From: Gnetum montanum
Taxonomy: Eukaryota > Streptophyta > Gnetopsida > Gnetales > Gnetaceae
Direction of reading: 5' to 3'
DNA: 64,000 nucleotides
Assembly: GCA_015680685.1 (NCBI GenBank)
Contig: MNCI01001825.1
Span: 993,114-1,057,113, forward strand
In this document: positions 36,861 through 48,147 of the stretch, piece by piece
Position numbering within the stretch: the first letter of the stretch is position 1
Layout: each line of letters starts with the position of its first letter
The notes under the pieces: model-generated
What the model saw: the letters and a program-made list of their open reading frames with translations, nothing else
Databases searched by the model: none
Told to the model about the DNA's origin: nothing
Position numbers and translations under genes: made by a program

Positions 36861-38200
36861 TTGAATGGTTAGCATTGGTGGCTGTCTCCCCCACAACTGA
36901 GGTGGTAGGAGGCAATCCAAAATAGGGAGCAAGGTTGTCCACCAACAGAGGTAGCATTGGTAGTAGCTATCCTAGGCTCATGGAAAGGTTTGGTTTATTG
37001 GATGTTGACCAATAGTTTCTTGTTTGGGCTCTCAGGTTTGTAAGTCATCATGGCCCCTAAAGGAAAAGTTGCATGAATGATATAAGGTCCTTTCCATAAT
37101 GTTTGAAATTTAGTTCGTTGTGGCACATGTGTGGGATTCCAGTAAAGAACCTTATCTCTTGGTTGATATTTAACTTTTCTAATCCTTAGGTCATGACATT
37201 ATTTAATAAAAGCCTTGTGCAATTCGTTAGATGATAGGGTGACTAGTCGATTCTCATCTAGCAAGTTAAGGTTCATTAGCCATTATTTTTGTGCTACATC
37301 AAGGTCAAGGTTGAGATCACATGCCGTGGATAGTGTACAAAGTTTTGCTTGAATAGGGAGCATTGGAAGTTTACCATACACTAACTCATAGGGAGAGTAG
37401 CCTATAGGGAGTTTCCATGTGGAGNCAAAAAGTTGCACCTATGAAGTGTGTACCATTATCTGAAATAAGTGCACGCGACATGCAAAACCTATTTATGACT
37501 TGTTGAAAAAATCGTGTAGCTGTAGATGATGTACAATCCTTAACAGTGGCTACTTCTACCCATTTTGTGAAGTAGTCAACAATAACAACGATTTAGGCTT
37601 TTCCATTGAACATTGGTGTAATAGGCCCCATGAAATCAATTCCCCAAATATTGAAGGGTTCTAAAGGTTGAATCCATTATTGCGGACCCTCCATTTCAGC
37701 AGTTATTTCCCCATCACATTGACATCGCTCACAAGATTGGACGAAATGATGGACGTCTAGGAACAATGTAGGCCAATAATATCCTGCAAGCAAGATTTTA
37801 ACATCTCCCAGTGTAATGACCTCTAGAAGGACCCTCATGAGTGTCTTGGAGAACTCATTTGATCCACATTAGAAACACACCATTGGACCAAGCCATCGAG
37901 ACATACTTTATAAAGTTGCCCATTGATCTCCATAAAATACTTGGCTTGGTGAAGAAACTGTTGTTTCTTTTTAATGTCTAACCCTTGTGGTGTTTGTTGT
38001 GTAAGGAGATAGGTGAGAATACTACTATACCAGTTTGTCTCTATGGTTAATTGATTAGTTACTACACTTGCAAAGAGAAGTTCATCAGGGAAATGATTAG
38101 AGATTGTATATTCATCCTCTTTGTTGTCCCATTGCAACTGAGATAAATGATCAACAACTATGTTCTTAGTGCCTTTATGATCAATCATTGTAAGATCGAA
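36861..38200 (-). pseudogene. Element C integrase (gapped)
   Basis: The N-terminus at 37835-38188 gives IVVDHLSQLQWDNKED, KYFMEINGQLYKVCLDGLVQWC and a zinc-binding remnant further down. The core near 37550-37690 matches element B's (FMGPITPM, VDYFTKWVEV on the - strand). A single n at 37426 joins the region of the second acidic residue directly to ctccacatgg; about 170 bp present in B, with the third acidic residue, is missing. The C-terminal GDKVLYWN-like segment is at 37115-37175. Confidence 0.85.
37426..37426. other. Single-base assembly gap in integrase
   Basis: An n interrupts the integrase frame. Comparison with element B suggests roughly 170 bp absent here. Whether it is unassembled sequence or a true deletion is open. 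Confidence 0.7.
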
Positions 38201-39340
38201 CTATTGTAAGATTATGAGCCATCATATGATGCGAGGGCTCACTGTTGGTGTATTCATTAGGAACCTTCTTGCACTATGATATGTGTGCATGAATATCTTA
38301 TAGCCCAAGACATAGTGCCTAGATTTTTCTAGTGCAAACACTACAACCATTAATTCTTTCTTTGTTGTGATGTAGTTAAGTTGTGCACCAACAATACTCC
38401 TACTTGCACAATGGATGTAATAAGGAAGTTTCTGGTCATCTAACTTTGTAAGTATGGCTCCTAAAGCATAGTTGGACGCATCAGTCATTATGTGGAATGG
38501 TCTGGACTAGTTAGGAGCTTGTAGAATGGGTGTTTCTACAAGCTTCTATTTTAAAGTTTGAAAAGCTAGTTTGCATTCCCTGGTCCATTAGAAAAGTACA
38601 TCCTTTTTTGTTAGTTCAACTAATGATTTTGTAACCTTTGAAAAGTTCTCAATAGACCATCTGTAGTAGCAAGTGTGTCCAAGGAATGACCAGATATCTT
38701 TTACAGTTTTAGGTTACCAAGTGATTCCTTGGATGATTTTAATTTTTTTGAGGTCTACCTCTATCCCTGTTTGCAAAATCTTATGCCCTAATATGATGCC
38801 TTCTTGGACCATTAAATGGCTTTTTTGCCAGTTGAGCCTTAAGTTGGTTTCTACACACTGCTTTAGTACTTGCTGTAACCAGTCCAAGGCTTGATCAAAG
38901 TTTGCTTTGTAAGTGGAGAAGTCTTCCACACCATTTCCTATCTACTACTGGAATATGCTTAGAACTAATCGTTGAAACGTTGAAGGGGCATTGCATAAGC
39001 CAACCAACATCGGTTTGTATGCAAATGTTCCCCAAGGACTAGTGAATGTAGTCTTGGCGTGGTCTTTTGGGGCTATTTGTATTTGGTTGTACCCACTGTA
39101 CCCATCCAGAAAACTATAGTAGCGATGCCTTGCAATGGTGTCTAAGACTTGGTCAACAAATGGCAACAAAAAGTGGTCTTTGAATGTTGCCATATTCAGT
39201 ATCCTAAAATCTATGCACACCCTCCATTTACCTCCCTTTTTGGGCACAATAACTAAGGGACTAACCCATTCACTATTAGCAATGGGGTATATGAACCTAG
39301 CTTTTAAAAGATGTTTGATTTTTTCCTTAACCACTTGCTT
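38201..39340 (-). pseudogene. pol: Element C reverse transcriptase and RNase H
   Basis: RT is in one long frame (38945-39334): LLKARFIYPIANSEWVSP, VIVPKKGGKWRVCIDFR, FLDGYSGYNQIQIAPKDHA and GLCNAPSTFQR. Then come two stops and the frame 38714-38929. The catalytic box, FMDD in element B, is lost: C reads GVEDFSTY where B reads GVEVFMDDFSTY, an exact four-codon deletion at about 38925. RNase H begins FHIMTDASNYALGAIL (38430-38488), with TTKKELMVVVFALEKSRHY. The copy is therefore catalytically dead beyond its stops. Confidence 0.93.
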
Positions 39341-39719
39341 AAGCTTTGGGTTAAGTCATCTCTGTGGTTGTCTTGGAGGCTTCATGAAGGGGTTGATGTA
39401 AATTCTATGTTGGCATGTCTTAGGATGTATTCCTATTAATTCAGGATATGACCAAGCAAAGGCTTTCGACCATTTATTTATTACCTTCAGTAGTCTCTCT
39501 TTTTGTTGAGGAGTGAGCTTAGTGTTTAATAATTACCAATTTTCCATTCTTGAGAAACGTGTATTCCATACTGGTGGGCAATGATTTTAACTTAAGGGGC
39601 TCCTGCTTAAACTTATTAGGGATTTCCAACTCCCCCCAGTTGATGCTATCAATGTAAGTGCAAGTCAAACCCTCAGTTGGTTCCATGCATATAGTTGAAC
39701 TGCTCTCTTAATTAGCTAT

Positions 39720-40340
39720 TAGCCACTAGGTGCCTTCTTGTCTTGTGGTTGCTACATATAGGCATCTTTGTATATTAGTCACTTGTGCACACTGATTGCA
39801 TGTAGACAATGTTAAACATTGTACAAACCATGACTTCTGCACATAGTTACACCTTGTGTCACTATATGAGATGCATGGAACTTTCTTCTTCTTGATCTTT
39901 CCAAATGTATTTTCCTTTGATATTTCTAGGGAAAGATCATGGATTCCTAGATGTGCGTCAACTGTGCTTATCCATGCTCTTCTCATTATGATTGAGAAGT
40001 TCCCCTTACCTTGTTCACTTGAATCACCAGGAAGTTAACTAGATACGACCATCCACAAATAGTGGTGACAATGTCCTCCACTAGTCCTAATGGGACAGTG
40101 ATGAATTGGTTGGCCAACTATAAATGAATGTTACTCTTTTTTAATGGAGGCAGGTTCCAGGATTTGTACATTTCTTAAGAGATTAAGTTGACATCGGAAC
40201 CTAAATCTAAAAGAGCTTTGCATGGTTCATTCCTAGTGATCTGTAGATATATATGAGGACTCTTAGGATTAGAGAATTTCCTAGGAAGATGGCCAACTTT
40301 TATCCAATCGATGACGACATGAGTTAACATGACCATATGC
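39720..40340 (-). pseudogene. Element C protease region
   Basis: The - strand reads ALLDLGSDVNLI near 40210, a damaged form of B's ALLDSGSSVNMI: the serine after the catalytic Asp is replaced. It is followed by VPLGLVEDIVTTICGWS and the open frame 39726-39986 (RRAWISTVDAHLGIHDLSLEISKEN), homologous to B's 25105-25260. Confidence 0.82.
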
Positions 40341-42900
40341 GTTGAATGTGGCCTTTAGGTTGAAGGGAGTTCTGAAGTTTCAATTGGTGATGAGGCATTT
40401 GAAGAATTAGCCGCTTGTGACTGTAAGGACTTGGTTAGACTATTGGTTCTAAAGAAAGATCTCTTCTTTGTGCGATTGTTTGGACCAATAGTAGGGTGAG
40501 AATTAATAGCCCTTGTAGTGTTGCATTGTTGTAGTTGGGTAGGGAGCTCACCCTGCATGGCTGGAGAAGGTGGTAATGGAGTTAAGGGNCAGGGAGCTCA
40601 CCCTGCATGGCTGGAGAAGGTGGTAATGGAGTTAAGGGTGGAAGAAATGTAGTCGGATGAGAAGGATGGTATGTTTATGGAACATCACCCGTAGGAGAAG
40701 GAGTCCTATAATACTCATGTGTTTGGTAGTGAGGTTGAGGGGTGATGTGACCAGTAGAGTCACATGGAGAGATTGGTTGTTGCATGTAATATTCATACGG
40801 GTCAAGTTAACGGTAAGGATATTATTGCCGTGGTGGTGGCATTCCCCATGATTGTGGGTGATGACACTATTGATACTACTCTGTTGGTTGTGGTGGAGTT
40901 CCACTTGGATAATACATTAAGGGTTGGTGGAATTGTCTTGGGTTACCTTGTGGATAAGGTAACCTTTGGGGTTTTTGCCTTCTGTTCAATCATGGGTTGA
41001 GTGCATACACCCTAGACTCTTGCAAATGTGAGATTACAGGGCAACATCCCTTAGGATGGTCATATTGGCATATCTCACATCCACTATCATTGTCTATATC
41101 CAAATCCACAACCTCTTCGATGATGGCAACTTTGCCCTTACCCTTGTTGCATACATATTCCACTTCTCTCTTTTTCTCTTTCCCATTCACTACCTTGCTC
41201 TCTAGACTCCTCTACTATTTTGAGAATGATTTGAAATCTATTATCTAGGGAGTCCCACATTTGGTCCAAATTTGTCGATACTTCTGATGCCAACTTTTGA
41301 ATAGGCAAATTTTTCCTATTCACCATCTCTTTGAGTGATGACTCTTCTTCATCCTCACAAAATCTTACTCCCTTCTTTCAAAGGGAAGGATCTCTATTAT
41401 ATTCCTCCGCACTCTCTCTTTTCCTTAGCTCACCTTCCTCTTTAGCAACTTGCTCTAATAATCTTTGTACTTGATGGATCCTAAGCTCAGATAGCCTTTC
41501 TTGGGCATACATCCCAAGGGTTCTTCATGTTTTATCCCTAAGCCCATTTACAAGATGGTGTAGTTGATCTCTCTACGAATAACCATGGCCAGGACAATGA
41601 TGTAATAGTGCATAATATCAGCCCATGGCAGCATCCAAGGGTTCATGCCCTCCTTGTTTCCATCCTTGGATTTGCTTTCGTAGGTTGGACACTTAGGAGT
41701 ACATTTGGTACTTATCATTGAACAATTCTAACATAGTACTCCACCTACAAATGGATTCTGGTTCTAAGGACCAGTACCAGCTCTCTGCTTCTTTGACTAA
41801 TGTCCGCGGAAACAACTTTAGTTTTTACCATTCATTTTCTATGTTTTGAAAGGAACATGCATCATGGAATGGTTGTGGATGACTTTGAGGATCAGCGTTG
41901 TATCCCCCTTCAAATTGTGGGATGTTGTTCATGTCTAATCTCTTGATCCTACTATCTTTTTGGTGCCTTGTTGGGATTCTAACAACCTTAGTTATGTCTA
42001 GCATACTTTGAGTAGCAAGTAAGGGTTCATCGTGATCGTCCCATCTGTGGGGTCTATGATGCCTATGTTGTTCCCTACTCTCTCTTCTTCCATGTTGTGA
42101 TTCTATAGAGTGCCCTCATCCCCTTTCCTAACTGTTTCGTCTATGACTATTGTTTCACCTACCCTTATCCTCATGATTTTTTTCTCTGTGACTACATCCA
42201 AATCCTGAAGGAGAGGGTGAAGGAGATGATGAAGGTGAAGAAGAAGGAGGACCATCACCATGATGGTGCTTGCTTCCTTCTCTTTGGTGGTTGCAGCCTT
42301 GATCATGGTTACGATCGGAATGTCCTTCTTTGTCATGTGTTTGTGTTCCTTTTTCAAACCCTTTGTGTCTATCGGTATAAAAATATGGGTTATGGATAGT
42401 TGAGTGAAGATTCTAATACGTAATCCCTTAACCAAAGTCAACGAGAGGAACATCATTGTGTGGGCAACTGCCTAAGGTAGGTTCACCACCCTCATTTTCA
42501 CTTAGGACATGTGGGACATTCTACGACAACTTTCCATTCATGGATTCATAATGTCTCTCCTATTGTAAATCCCTTTGACATTGTGCCTCCGTGGGTCGAT
42601 ACTCTCTCGAGTCATGATCATGCACAATGTACTTTGCTTGTAAGTGCTGCATACCAATTCATGTGAGATCACAAAGAAGCATGCCCGGAACAGAGCGATC
42701 AGGAGATAACACTATGTTACCTTCTAAATCACACCAATGCAGCTATTCATCCTAGTGGAGGATAAAGGTAAAGTTTGGTATATACTCATTGGGATGAACG
42801 TATACCACATGAAACTATTAAGGGACTGGCGGATTATTATGTGTACTATGCCTTCGATTGTTCCTTGTATTAGACCTAGGCAATGAAACACTTTTGTACA
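40341..42900 (-). pseudogene. gag: Element C gag (decayed)
   Basis: From the 5' side: a Ser/Pro/His-rich linker (about 42220-42260), the capsid segment IKRLDMNNIPQFEGGYNADPQ (41890-41950), LDQMWDSLDNRFQIILKIVEE (41200-41290) and an intact-looking zinc knuckle CEICQYDHPKGCC (41055-41095; spacing CX2CX3HX3C). A Pro/Gln-rich tail follows (40632-40904 and 40355-40558). Several frameshifts and stops. The ORF at 42103-42456 is a wrong-frame shadow of the linker. Confidence 0.88.
40541..40638. other. Assembly gap with duplicated flanks
   Basis: An n at 40589 separates two identical 48-bp copies (40541-40588 and 40591-40638, each starting agggagctcaccctgc). This is probably an unmerged contig overlap. 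Confidence 0.85.
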
Positions 42901-43035
42901 AAGAAGGAGACATGATTGTCTATTCAGTGTGCAATGTATTATATATTATTATTTTTTCCTTGTAACCAACCCTAAGGGTTCGTTCCAATGATGAGAAAGA
43001 TTTCCTAAGTTCTAAACAATGCACAATCAACAAAG

Positions 43036-43054
43036 TCCTCGACAATAGCACCAA
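43036..43054 (-). other. Element C primer binding site
   Basis: On the - strand, TTGGTGCTATTGTCGAGGA adjoins the 5' LTR and is the family's tRNA-Asp-type site, with CpG decay. Confidence 0.75.
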
Positions 43055-43871
43055 TGATGAGCAATGAGGTATCCCTACGCTCAACCATAAGAATACGAGC
43101 GTCCACGCACGATTAGATTGGATTCCAAGGACTAAGTGCTTATGCGATTTTGTGGAACAAGGACAGGTTAGTCAATCATTGTCTTTCCAAGCTTACTTGT
43201 ATAGCATGATTGTATGGTTAAGTAAACTTGAGGTATATGATTTTTATATATTTTTATATTTTATGGCCTGGTGCTACAAAGGGAGGAGAGAGATAACTAA
43301 GTAACTAATTTAATTTAACTACTCAACTATGCTTTAACTAGTCCTAACACCCACATCCATTCTCACTTGCCATACACATCCTAAACCAGTGCAACACTAC
43401 TGGGATTACCAAACACTAATCCTTACTAGGTTACCAAGCGTTACACACATGCTTGAAGTAATCGTACTGACTGTGCTTACTTATAAGAGTTATAGGGTGA
43501 GAGAGAGAACATTAATTAACTAAGAAAAATATTAAATAACTACAATTAACACTAATTAATCTATTCTAGATGCTGCAAAGTTTATCACAAAGTTCATCTT
43601 TATTGCTGTACACAAGGTGTGCTTAGGTACACAATGCTCGAATGAGGATCTGTTCACTTTATGACTTCTACTACGGGCACGCAGAAATAATTCTAACTCT
43701 GAGAGGGAAAAAAGGCTAGAGTTCGGGTAAGGTGCTAAGACTAATTAACAAACTACTCAACAAAAACTACTACTAAACCAAGTGCACCCACTATTATTTA
43801 TAGGCGACAAGATAGGCCTCGATATCGAATGCTCGATATCTCTTGGAAGGCTCTAATATCGTGGCTCATCA
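43055..43871 (-). repeat. 5' LTR of element C
   Basis: 817 bp, TGATGAGCA...GGCTCATCA; it aligns with 33244-34083. Confidence 0.95.
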
Positions 43872-45418
43872 AAAGGTTTTAATTTATTGGCTATAGCTTT
43901 AGCAAAAATTTTGTAGATAACATTTAAAAGAGTGATAGGGCACTAGTTGCTAATGCACATATGATCTCTTAACTTGGGTAGAAGCTTAATTATACCGAGA
44001 TTGATCACTTTGCCAAAGGAACCTTTCCTAAGAGCTTCCTTATACACACTATAGATAGTATCTTGAAGAGTGGGCTAGAATTTCTTGAAAATTTCTATAG
44101 GAAGACTATTCATACTAAGGGCTTTGCCATCATGGAGTTATTGAAGAGCTTTACCAAGATCTTATTTAGAAAGAAGAGTAGGATCACCAAAGACAGAATG
44201 ATTAAAAGGAGTAATAACTCCTAAACAAGTATTAATTGCAATGGAATCAATATCTTCTTTACAAAAAGTCCTAGAGTAAAAATCAAAGAAAGCTTGTAAT
44301 ATGTTAGTATTGGAAATAAAGATATTATCATCAACTTGAATAGTTGGGATTTTAGGGGATAGGTGTTCCCCTTTGAGAAGACAAAAAAAATCTTTAGTAG
44401 CCTGGTCACCCATGTGGAGCCAAGAAAGACAGGTGTGAAGGTGAGCACCTCTAGCTTCATGGTGATCTATCATATGCATGTTCTCCTTGGTAATTTGCAA
44501 GTGACAGAATTAAGCCTCAGTAGCTTCACCTCTATTAATGGAATTTTGTAATAAGGATATTTCCTTATGAAGGTTGGACTTATGAGAATTTATTCTTGAA
44601 GCCACCAATTTACCTACATGTTTGGAAAACTGTTGGAGGCGAGTACAAGCGTTAGCCCACCAATCAATCCAACCATCTTCTCCATGGGGTTTAGGATGCA
44701 AATTCCATATTTTCATCAATAAAACACAAAGGAAGTTGCTGCAAAGAAAGGCAATGTTAAAAATATAAAGGTCATTGAAAGAGTAGGTGCAACCAAAGAG
44801 GGAAAGAGACCAATGAATAGGATAATGATATGATAGAACCTGGGTATAATTTGCCTAAATACAAGCACCATTGGTGGTAGTAGATTGAATAGAAGAATTT
44901 ATAGATAGGTATACCTAACCCAACCTAGAAGAAATGTAGGAGTCTTCATGTCTAGCATTGTTCCAAGTAAACCAATTAGAAGTATTAGAAAAGGGATAGT
45001 TTTCATTAGCTTCTTACAAATTCAATTTGCTCTTCAACAAAAGCTAAATAGAAAGATGAGAGTTGTCTAAACCACCTCTTTGTCCTCCAAACTTATCCTT
45101 TGGATGCTCAATCATATGAAAGTCTCCTGCAATGATCCAATTAGCTATGGGCAAGTTGTGCCCAAGCCAATTCCAAAGAAGCTTCTGGTCATTCAATTTA
45201 CAAGGAGCATAAATGGAAATGATCCCTAGGATTTCATTAGCGTAGTATAATCGAACCCAACAACAATGCCCTAAATTATCATAACTATGATCAATAACAA
45301 ACTCCTGTCACTTACTATGAAGAAGAATTATAGCTCCCCCTTTGCCATGTTTATGGTGACGAGAGACATACTAGCTATTGGAAAAAATACTCTTACAACA
45401 GGTTTGAAGATGGACTCT
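43872..45418 (-). mobile_element. L1-type LINE, 5' half (endonuclease to RT start)
   Basis: On the - strand the AP-endonuclease domain has KGGAIILL, ILGIISIYAPCKLNDQ, NWIIAGDFHMIEHPKDKF and GGQRGG (45060-45350). A linker follows with WLHMGDQATKDFFCLLKG (44370-44420). RT starts with DDNIFISNTNILQAFF and then CPITLLNVIYKIFAKAIANK (43880-43970). The coding strand continues into the fragment at 31349-33243 across element C. The 5' end is cut by the LTR of element E. Confidence 0.9.
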
Positions 45419-46282
45419 GATCAGTAATGAATTTTTTGGCTTTGATATCGCACCCATGATATTGTGTCCGCGATATCACAGATGCAATATCACAGCCTAG
45501 ACATGATATCGTAGCCTACTTCCTCATCTATAAATAGGAAGTAGGCAGATTTAGTAGGGGTCTTTTTGAGTTTTTTAGAAGTGTAAGTTCAGTAGTTTTG
45601 TAGAGACTCTTAGTTGATTTTCTTCTCAACCCTTTTCTCCCAGTGGATGCTCACAGTGTGATGATTGTAATTATATGGCATCCTTATTCGAGTGTGACGT
45701 ACTTGGACACATACATGATTGACAATAAATATTGAGATTACTTCATCATTGTAGCATCCACTTAGCTTATTTATTTATTTATTTAATTGTTATTGTTATT
45801 TATTACTTTCTTAGTTAATATCTCTCTACCGTTATCTCCTAGTAACGCGAAATGAGTACGACTTAATCACGAGCATTTAAGTGTAACTACTTGGTAACCC
45901 AGTAGCGTACCTAGGCCATGCGTTTGGTAATCCTAGTGGTAGTCGTACACGAGGTCCAAGATGTATATGGATGATTAAGGAATGGATGCTCATCCCACTT
46001 AGGCTAGTTAGATTCTCTCACCCTCTCTCTTTCCTAGCTTAGTTAATATTATTTCCCATCATACCCAGGAGTAGCATTAGTGTAGGAACACATCATACAC
46101 CTCACTTTGGACGAAACCATATGTGACAAAGCTAATACTAGTCTAGGTGGGAAGATAGTGAACTGCGATCTACGAGTAACTATCTTGATACCACAACTAG
46201 TCCGTTTGCAGAGTTCAACCGGATCATGCATGAAACACTCATATTCGTATGGTTGAGTGTAGGGGTACCTTGCCACTCATCA
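45419..46282 (+). repeat. 5' LTR of element E
   Basis: About 864 bp, TGATCAGTAATG...CCACTCATCA, the closest match being the solo LTR 35794-36689. GATATC words lie at 45443-45515, with the TATA box TCTATAAATAGG at 45527. Confidence 0.93.
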
Positions 46283-46302
46283 TTGACATCATTTTCGGGG
46301 AC
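46283..46302 (+). other. Element E primer binding site
   Basis: TTGACATCATTTTCGGGGAC follows the LTR directly; it is a decayed TTGGCGCCGTTGCCGGGGAC. Confidence 0.7.
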
Positions 46303-46423
46303 GGTGCTAGTTTTCTAGATTAGTTAGATCATACAAGGTCACTATATAGGAATTAATAATATATCTTTTAGGAAGCAATAATTACAAAAAGTCACATACA
46401 AATTCACACACAATCTCACAACC

Positions 46424-47887
46424 ATGCCTCTCCTACAAGACTACAATAATGCCACATCTAGTAAGAAAATTCATTGGAGAACCAACGTATTATATGACAA
46501 TGAAGATTGGAGTACGCAATCTGAGGTGGGGGTTTCTTATAAACATAAACGAAGGAAACATCATCCCAACACATGAAAGCATAACTTAATGATGATGAAC
46601 CCCTACTGGCCACTACAAGCCTAACGCAAATACAAGAGGTTGTTCGAATCTCCCGTAGGCATCGTAAAGAGAGCCGCCTACCCAGGCTCGATTTAAACAA
46701 CTTTTCCAANNNNNNNNNNNNNNNNNNNNNNNNNNNNNNNNNNNNNNNNNNNNNNNNNNNNNNNNNNNNNNNNNNNNNNNNNNNNNNNNNNNNNNNNNNN
46801 NNNNNNNNNNNNNNNNNNNNNNNNNNNNNNNNNNNNNNNNNNNNNNNNNNNNNNNNNNNNNNNNNNNNNNNNNNNNNNNNNNNNNNNNNNNNNNNNNNNN
46901 NNNNAAGAAGGAGAAATGGCTAGATGGGAGAGTGTTGAAAAACATCAACGGGACAAAAATCTCAACTTAACAGAGGTCCATAATCACAAAAAGGAGAAAT
47001 CAACCTATCTCAAGGAGGAAGAACCATCTTTGCCAGTACAACAATCATTAGAGGAAATCGAGGCAAAGATCAATAAGATGCTAGAATGGATGCATAAAAA
47101 GTGTGGAGAATATATCAATAATATTGGAGATAGAGTTTTGAAAACTTGAGAAGTAGGAAAAAATATCATTAGACAATTAGAAAGAAGGGATGAAGAAAAT
47201 AAGATCTCAACTGCCAATCATACGTATGAATGCAACATTTGCTTGTAAGATCACCCCAAGGGCCAATGCCCAATCTTGTTACATTTATATGAGCATTGGG
47301 TAAGCACGTTACACCTAGAGTTTGTACATAGATATTATGTTCGATCACAGTGGCAAAAATACTAGTCGTGGGGGATGCCACCGCTAAACTGGAGACACCC
47401 TTCGCATCATCCAAATTTAAATGCTTATCTAGTTCAACATCCTATTTTTCCAACTGGGTCAACATACTCTATCTCGCCACATTATTATTCTCCTCAATAT
47501 TATCAGGCCATGTCCTCAACACAATCACTACCTTGTGTACCTCACACTTCTCCTAGATTTCAACATTCTCATCCTTTTCCTCCTTCTACATTGCCACCAA
47601 TTATTCTTGAAGTGTCTGCACCACAACAACTACCCACAAATGTTACTTGTGCTACTATTTCCAATAGCAGTGAGAGATCTCCTCAACATCAAAGGCGTCC
47701 CTTCTTTAGACATGACCATAGGAAGGGACAACATAGTTCCAAGGCCATTGCATTCTCCGACTCAGCACAAGCCCAACACTGTGGTGCATCCTCCTCCTTG
47801 AACCCAACGCCTCGTGTCACCTCATCAAGGCCACCAATTAACACTCCAACAACCATACATCCCAATGAATATAGCCATGGATGGTGA
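46424..47887 (+). pseudogene. gag: Element E gag, with a sequence gap
   Basis: An N-terminal frame from 46424 (MPLLQDYNNATSSKK) continues with stops to the gap. After the gap, 46916-47149 is acidic/basic (MARWESVEKHQRDKN) with a helix-rich SLEEIEAKINKMLEW. A zinc-knuckle remnant follows (47232-47275, CNIC-L-stop-DHPKGQC). The open tail 47375-47887 is Pro/Ser/His-rich, like the gag tails of B and C. The capsid core conserved in A-C falls in or near the gap and is not visible. Confidence 0.78.
46710..46904. other. 195-bp run of N
   Basis: Unresolved sequence in element E gag. The apparent - strand ORF across it is meaningless. Confidence 1.
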
Positions 47888-48147
47888 CATCCCGATCCTT
47901 GCATACCATCTTACGGTCTCAAGTATCATAGTGAGTCAACTCTTTACCTGGGAATCACATCTTATAAATTTCCCCACTATGCTTACTATAATCAGGTGTG
48001 TGAACCCCAATGAGGTAAGTATGACCAAGTTTCAATATTCCCAACATGCAAGGATCCTGATCTTTCAATTATTAATCCTCACCATGCTCAACTATTTAGT
48101 TATGGTGGATATCCGCCATTCTAATAATGAAACACCACGAATTTTAG

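Larger units (their letters stand above)
33244..43871 (-). mobile_element. Element C: Athila-like retrotransposon with pol deletions
   Basis: 10.6 kb on the - strand, including a 0.9-kb solo LTR. 3' LTR 33244-34083, 5' LTR 43055-43871, purine tract 34084-34092, primer site 43036-43054. Target duplications are AAATG (33239-33243) and AAAGG (43872-43876), one mismatch. The insertion lies inside the RT of the L1-type LINE; removing C and one target copy makes the LINE frame continuous, which fixes both boundaries. Gag, protease, RT, RNase H and integrase are all recognisable and closer to intact than in B, but RT and integrase have lost catalytic residues. Confidence 0.95.
45419..48147 (+). mobile_element. 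Element E: 5' part of an Athila-like element
   Basis: 5' LTR 45419-46282, primer site 46283-46302, then gag remnants to 47887 and about 260 bp more of Tyr/His-rich sequence. It is cut at 48147 by element F. No pol or 3' LTR of E is in the window, so they may lie beyond F and G. It inserted into the 5' part of the L1-type LINE. Confidence 0.88.

Noticed and set aside
46613-46948. 111-aa - strand ORF across the N run
   Set aside because: Most of it is X from undefined bases.
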